From an uncultured Prevotella sp. (lineage in GTDB: Bacteria; Bacteroidota; Bacteroidia; Bacteroidales; Bacteroidaceae), in assembly GCA_934219025.1 (NCBI GenBank), contig CAKQDG010000103.1:1-7723 (forward strand): 7,723 bases of DNA. Reading direction: 5' to 3'. The notes under the pieces were generated by a model that saw only the letters and a program-made list of their open reading frames with translations, ran no database searches and was not told the origin of the DNA. Position numbers and translations under genes: made by a program. This document shows positions 5,234 to 7,723 of this stretch, piece by piece (positions within the stretch are counted from its first letter, which is position 1; every line of letters begins with the position of its first letter).

Positions 5234-7021
5234 ATGAGAATGTCTGAAAAAGTGATTTCCAAAATGGGAAAAGCAATCAGTCATGTCTTTTCCCTTGTAA
5301 TTTTGTTTAATGTAGCTGTAGTACAACATACTGACGGTGCCGTTGTTACTCTACAGCCTTCCACTGGCTTGCCTGGCGAGGAAGGGGCGACAGTACACAT
5401 GTATGTCATACGCAACAATCAAAATCCGCACGTTTATTGGCGCAGCGACATCAAGCCCACAAAGACGTCTGATCTCGGAAGATTTGCTTTCTATCAAGTG
5501 GACAGCCCCGACGACAGTAAGACCAACGCCTATTACATCTACGACTGCAGCACCGGGCAATGGCTATCTTATACTTTGGCGGAGAAATACTACTGCACAA
5601 AGGCAAACCAGATGAACTGCAAGAACTTTGTAAGTCTAAGCGATGAAAAGGCCGAGGGTGCATATTTCTATGTGCATCTGAATTCTTCTAAAGGCTACTA
5701 CGAGATTACGCCAGCTCTATCCTCGGGCGAGGAAGCTACCACAGTAAACGGCAATCCGTCGGCCTGCTATATAAACTTCCACGGAGGTATGGACACATTT
5801 CCCGACAACACGCTCGGCCTTTGGGAACATGCCGGTTCAAAAGACACAGGCTCGGCATGGGTGCTCGAGGAACCGTCTGGCGGTAACGAAATTGAAGCCT
5901 CGGAAATTCCCGCACCCGACGACACAAGGATTTCCAAGGTTTATTCCCTGCACAACGGATATGGAAGCGGCGTTGCCTCTACCCTGTTCCCGGCGGCAAA
6001 CAGCGACGGTCATTTCGCTCTGGAAAAAGTAACCGATGTGGACAATGCATACTATATCTACGACTATTCTGCCATGAAATGGCTATACTATACAAGGCAA
6101 ACTGACTATTCCACGCCAAAGAAAGACTTTGTAAGTCTTGAGAACGACAAAAAGGAATACTTCAACATCGTGTCTATAGGCAATGGATATTATGAAATCC
6201 GTCCGTATACAGAAGCGGGCGAAGTTGCCAACGTTTATCTGAACTATTATCTCGGCGTGGCTCTGAACAAGTCTAACACCATCGGTTATTATCTCCATGA
6301 TGGCTCAAGAGATGCCGGCAGCCGCTGGATTTTCACCGAGGTAGGCTCCACACCAAAAACAATAAGCGAGGAAAGCGATGTGAACAGTTATGAGAAAGAG
6401 GGCGACCTCGAGCTGACACTTGTACGCTCTCTTGGTTCTGACTGGTGGAACACTTTCTGTGTGCCATTCAACATATCAAAAGAAAACGTAGAGAGTGTGT
6501 TTGGAGCAGATTGCCAGATTCGTGAGTTTACAAGCGTGTCTGACGACGGAAAGACGCTACTATTCTCTTCAACCGACAATATCAAGGCAGGCAAGCCATA
6601 TCTTATCCGTCCGGCAGCAACAGTCAGCAATCCCACATTCAGTTTCATGAACATCGAAGAGGGAGCTCCGGTGGCTGTAGAACACAACGGCTTTAAAATG
6701 GTTGGAACATATGGACAGACTTCGCTCCGCAAGGGCGGTCTGGACCTGTTTCTTGGTGACGGCGACAAGTTCTACAAGCCGAGCGACAACAGCAAGCTTA
6801 AAGGAATGAGGGCATACTTCCAGGTGCCGGAAAACACCAAGGCAAGTTCTTTGCACGCTCTGATTGACAGTCAGACCACGACTATATCTTCTATTGATAA
6901 AGAGAATAATGCTACGCTATCTCCTGTATACAATCTTCAAGGACAAGTGGTAGGCTATGGAACCCTAGCATTGCCAAGCGGCATATATATTCAGAATGGA
7001 AGAAAAATTGCCGTGAAATAA
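5234..7021 (+). CDS. Secreted multi-domain protein with two internal repeats and Bacteroidales C-terminal tail
   Basis: No named family is recognised. This 595-residue protein has an N-terminal signal or anchor (hydrophobic core about 15-30, HVFSLVILFNVAVV). Start codons at residues 1, 3 and 11 are all possible; M11 gives the most typical signal peptide. Two related modules follow, at about 55-213 and 236-370. Both contain NAYYIYD, a short W-containing strand, FVSL, GYYEI.P and a final G(S/T)..W(V/I)(L/F).E block. The closing G-S-x-W motif resembles ricin-type beta-trefoil carbohydrate-binding domains, but that is inference. Residues 390-475 (GSDWWNTFCVPFNIS, AGKPYLIRP) resemble a beta-rich module frequent in Prevotella surface proteins. 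The C-terminus (565-595, VYNLQGQVV, LPSGIYIQNGRKIAVK) looks like the conserved tail of Bacteroidales secreted proteins, related to type IX sorting domains. I see no catalytic motif. It is probably surface-exposed or released and binds a ligand. Confidence 0.8.
   Translation: MRMSEKVISKMGKAISHVFSLVILFNVAVVQHTDGAVVTLQPSTGLPGEEGATVHMYVIRNNQNPHVYWRSDIKPTKTSDLGRFAFYQVDSPDDSKTNAYYIYDCSTGQWLSYTLAEKYYCTKANQMNCKNFVSLSDEKAEGAYFYVHLNSSKGYYEITPALSSGEEATTVNGNPSACYINFHGGMDTFPDNTLGLWEHAGSKDTGSAWVLEEPSGGNEIEASEIPAPDDTRISKVYSLHNGYGSGVASTLFPAANSDGHFALEKVTDVDNAYYIYDYSAMKWLYYTRQTDYSTPKKDFVSLENDKKEYFNIVSIGNGYYEIRPYTEAGEVANVYLNYYLGVALNKSNTIGYYLHDGSRDAGSRWIFTEVGSTPKTISEESDVNSYEKEGDLELTLVRSLGSDWWNTFCVPFNISKENVESVFGADCQIREFTSVSDDGKTLLFSSTDNIKAGKPYLIRPAATVSNPTFSFMNIEEGAPVAVEHNGFKMVGTYGQTSLRKGGLDLFLGDGDKFYKPSDNSKLKGMRAYFQVPENTKASSLHALIDSQTTTISSIDKENNATLSPVYNLQGQVVGYGTLALPSGIYIQNGRKIAVK
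5396..6343 (+). repeat. Two diverged internal repeats coding for paired modules
   Basis: The protein encoded here contains two copies of one module: residues 55-213 (5396-5872) and 236-370 (5939-6343). They align over NAYYIYD (98-104; 271-277), FVSL (132-135; 299-302), GYYEI-P (154-160; 318-324) and the closing block W-x-L-x-E or W-I-F-T-E. The first copy is longer and has extra cysteines at 105, 121, 129 and 178 that are absent from the second. This is duplication at protein level; the DNA has diverged. Confidence 0.75.
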
Positions 7022-7031
7022 ATCTTCACGG
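7011..7031 (+). promoter_or_regulatory. Hairpin straddling the stop codon
   Basis: CCGTGAA (7011-7017) and TTCACGG (7025-7031) form a 7-bp stem with a 7-base loop that contains the TAA stop of the 595-residue gene. Only a weak T-rich stretch (TCATATTTATT) follows, so it may terminate partially or protect the mRNA 3' end rather than act as a full terminator before the downstream small gene. Confidence 0.4.
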
Positions 7032-7061
7032 TCATATTTATTAAAGAGAATTTAGAAATTG

Positions 7062-7137
7062 GATTATCTGTAATGTTGGTTATATAGAAAGCATTTTACG
7101 ATTATCTTTAATGTTAGTTTTATAAAAAACATTTTAC
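7062..7137 (+). repeat. 38-bp tandem duplication abutting the small peptide gene
   Basis: Two head-to-tail copies of a 38-base unit lie at 7062-7099 and 7100-7137, beginning GATTATCT and ending CATTTTAC. They agree at 33 of 38 positions. The next bases, GATG, begin at 7138 and contain the ATG at 7139, so the start codon sits exactly at the end of the second copy and each copy ends the same way. I see no TAnnTTTG promoter in the unit. It may carry translation-initiation or regulatory signals, or be a slipped-strand duplication. Confidence 0.85.
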
Positions 7138-7138
7138 G

Positions 7139-7345
7139 ATGAACAAGAAAGCATACACAACACCGTCTATCAAGGCGGTCAAGATGGAGTCAGAATCAAT
7201 ATTGGCTGCAACAAACGGACTTAATTACAATGGAACGCAAGGTGATTTACCTGATGACGATGATGATGATAACTACGCCCCGCCAAGTAGCGGACGTAGT
7301 TTTAGAAGAATCTTTTCGTCTGGTTCAACGGACAATGACGAATAA
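7139..7345 (+). CDS. Small acidic peptide, Bacteroidales K-x-Y-x-x-P type
   Basis: The predicted peptide has 68 residues. Its N-terminus, MNKKAYTTPSIKAVKMESES followed by ILAAT, follows a pattern I recall from many short Bacteroidales peptides: K-x-Y-x-x-P-x-(I/M)-x-x-V, then a hydrophobic ILAA or LLAAS stretch and a variable tail. This is recall, not a search. There is no transmembrane segment or ordinary Sec signal peptide. The tail has six consecutive aspartates (39-44), a PPSSGRSFRR segment and an acidic end (DNDE). The conserved N-terminus with variable tail, divided near residues 22-25, looks like a leader plus core arrangement as in processed peptides, but no maturation enzyme or transporter is visible here. 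It is 117 bases after the 595-residue gene and is probably cotranscribed with it, since no promoter is evident between them. Function unknown. Confidence 0.65.
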   Translation: MNKKAYTTPSIKAVKMESESILAATNGLNYNGTQGDLPDDDDDDNYAPPSSGRSFRRIFSSGSTDNDE

Positions 7346-7369
7346 TTATTTTTTATATGACTAAAATAT

Positions 7370-7413
7370 TAATCCCCAGTCTTCTATCAAGGTAGACGAC
7401 TGGGGATTATTTT
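7370..7413 (+). terminator. Strong hairpin terminator between convergent genes
   Basis: TAATCCCCAGTC (7370-7381) and GACTGGGGATTA (7398-7409) form a perfect 12-bp stem. Across one mismatch, TCTA/TAGA (7383-7386, 7393-7396) extends it around a 6-base loop. The tail reads TTATTTTGT on the plus strand. It ends the 5234-7345 unit and may also stop the convergent membrane-protein gene, since the minus-strand side reads AATATTTTAG. Confidence 0.88.
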
Positions 7414-7433
7414 GTAAAGTAGTGACAAGAAAC

Positions 7434-7723
7434 TTATTTCCTGCGTTTCTTGAAATACAGCCAATAGCCGGTAACGGGCAGCGAGGCTCCGATGATGCTC
7501 ACAATGAAAGTAATCACCTTTGTCAGCATACCGCCCCACGAACCGATATGCAATTCATGGAAAACGGTCATCAGTTCCGAGCCCTTTGGTACGAGTTTCA
7601 GTCCGAAGCCCAGGCCTGTAACGGCGAGCAGCAAAAGCCAGACAATCGTCCACCAGCCGAGGCTTACATGAAGGTCGTAAAGGAGTTTCCGTTTGCCTTT
7701 GCCTGTATCTACAGTAAACCGCT
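7434..7723 (-). CDS. PepSY-associated transmembrane protein, C-terminal fragment
   Basis: The frame is open to the right edge without a stop, so this is the C-terminal 95 or so residues of a longer gene; an internal TTG at 7634-7632 is not a credible start. The fragment reads RFTVDTGKGKRKLLYDLHVS, then LGWWTIVWLLLLAVTGLGFG (one membrane helix), FHELHIGSWGG, a second helix (ITFIVSIIGASLPVTGYWLY) and the basic end FKKRRK. LH(V)S-LGWW, LHIGSWGG and SL-x-x-TGYWLYFKKRRK are typical of the PepSY_TM family of iron-regulated inner-membrane proteins, often near TonB-dependent siderophore or haem receptors and sometimes likened to ferric reductases. The paired histidines (in YDLH and FHELH) could bind haem or metal. 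The gene is convergent with the small peptide gene and separated from it by a terminator. Its operon partners lie outside the window. Confidence 0.88.
   Translation of the reverse strand, partial: RFTVDTGKGKRKLLYDLHVSLGWWTIVWLLLLAVTGLGFGLKLVPKGSELMTVFHELHIGSWGGMLTKVITFIVSIIGASLPVTGYWLYFKKRRK

Noticed and set aside
7253..7270. GAT-type microsatellite as a possible phase-variation tract
   Set aside because: The trinucleotide run is short and in frame, so unit changes would only alter the number of aspartates and would not switch the gene off.
7434..7634. A short complete membrane protein of 66 residues starting at TTG 7634
   Set aside because: The frame continues open to the window edge with conserved PepSY_TM sequence (YDLHVSLGWW) upstream, so this is part of a longer gene.

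Overview
The window looks like a chromosomal segment from a Bacteroidales bacterium, most likely Prevotella or a close relative. The reasons are that promoters read as TAnnTTTG (one with a TTTG at the expected distance), that start codons lack clear Shine-Dalgarno sequences, and that the secreted proteins have Prevotella-like architecture. There are seven protein-coding regions, two cut by the window edges. I see no tRNA, rRNA, CRISPR array, insertion sequence or phage gene.

Left part (1-1473, minus strand): a tripartite RND efflux operon. A lipoprotein periplasmic adaptor (268-1473) is followed, after a 155-base repeat-rich gap, by the first 37 codons of the inner-membrane RND pump (1-112). 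A 477-base AT-rich divergent region (1474-1950) separates it from priA. That region holds a likely promoter for each side and a 66-base element with three copies of a short palindrome.

Centre (1951-4838, plus strand): priA, encoding the primosomal replication-restart helicase, is complete with its helicase motifs and eight zinc cysteines. It is followed by a separately promoted gene for a small exported protein with two paired-CxxC zinc-finger-like modules, ended by a strong hairpin terminator.

Right part (4839-7433): a good promoter (4968-4999), a 5' leader of roughly 225 bases that begins with two hairpins, and a 595-residue secreted protein with two internal repeats and a C-terminal tail like those of Bacteroidales surface proteins. 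A 68-residue acidic peptide gene follows. Its start codon directly abuts a 38-bp tandem duplication, and the unit ends in a strong terminator. Converging from the right edge is the C-terminal part of a PepSY-associated membrane protein (7434-7723, minus strand).

The efflux operon, priA and the PepSY protein are ordinary. The less understood part is 4380-7345: the exported zinc-finger-like protein, the secreted repeat protein and the small peptide, with their unusual upstream sequences. I found no clear evidence of a new defence or mobile system. The best candidates for new biology are the small peptide with its duplicated upstream region and the exported CxxC protein.
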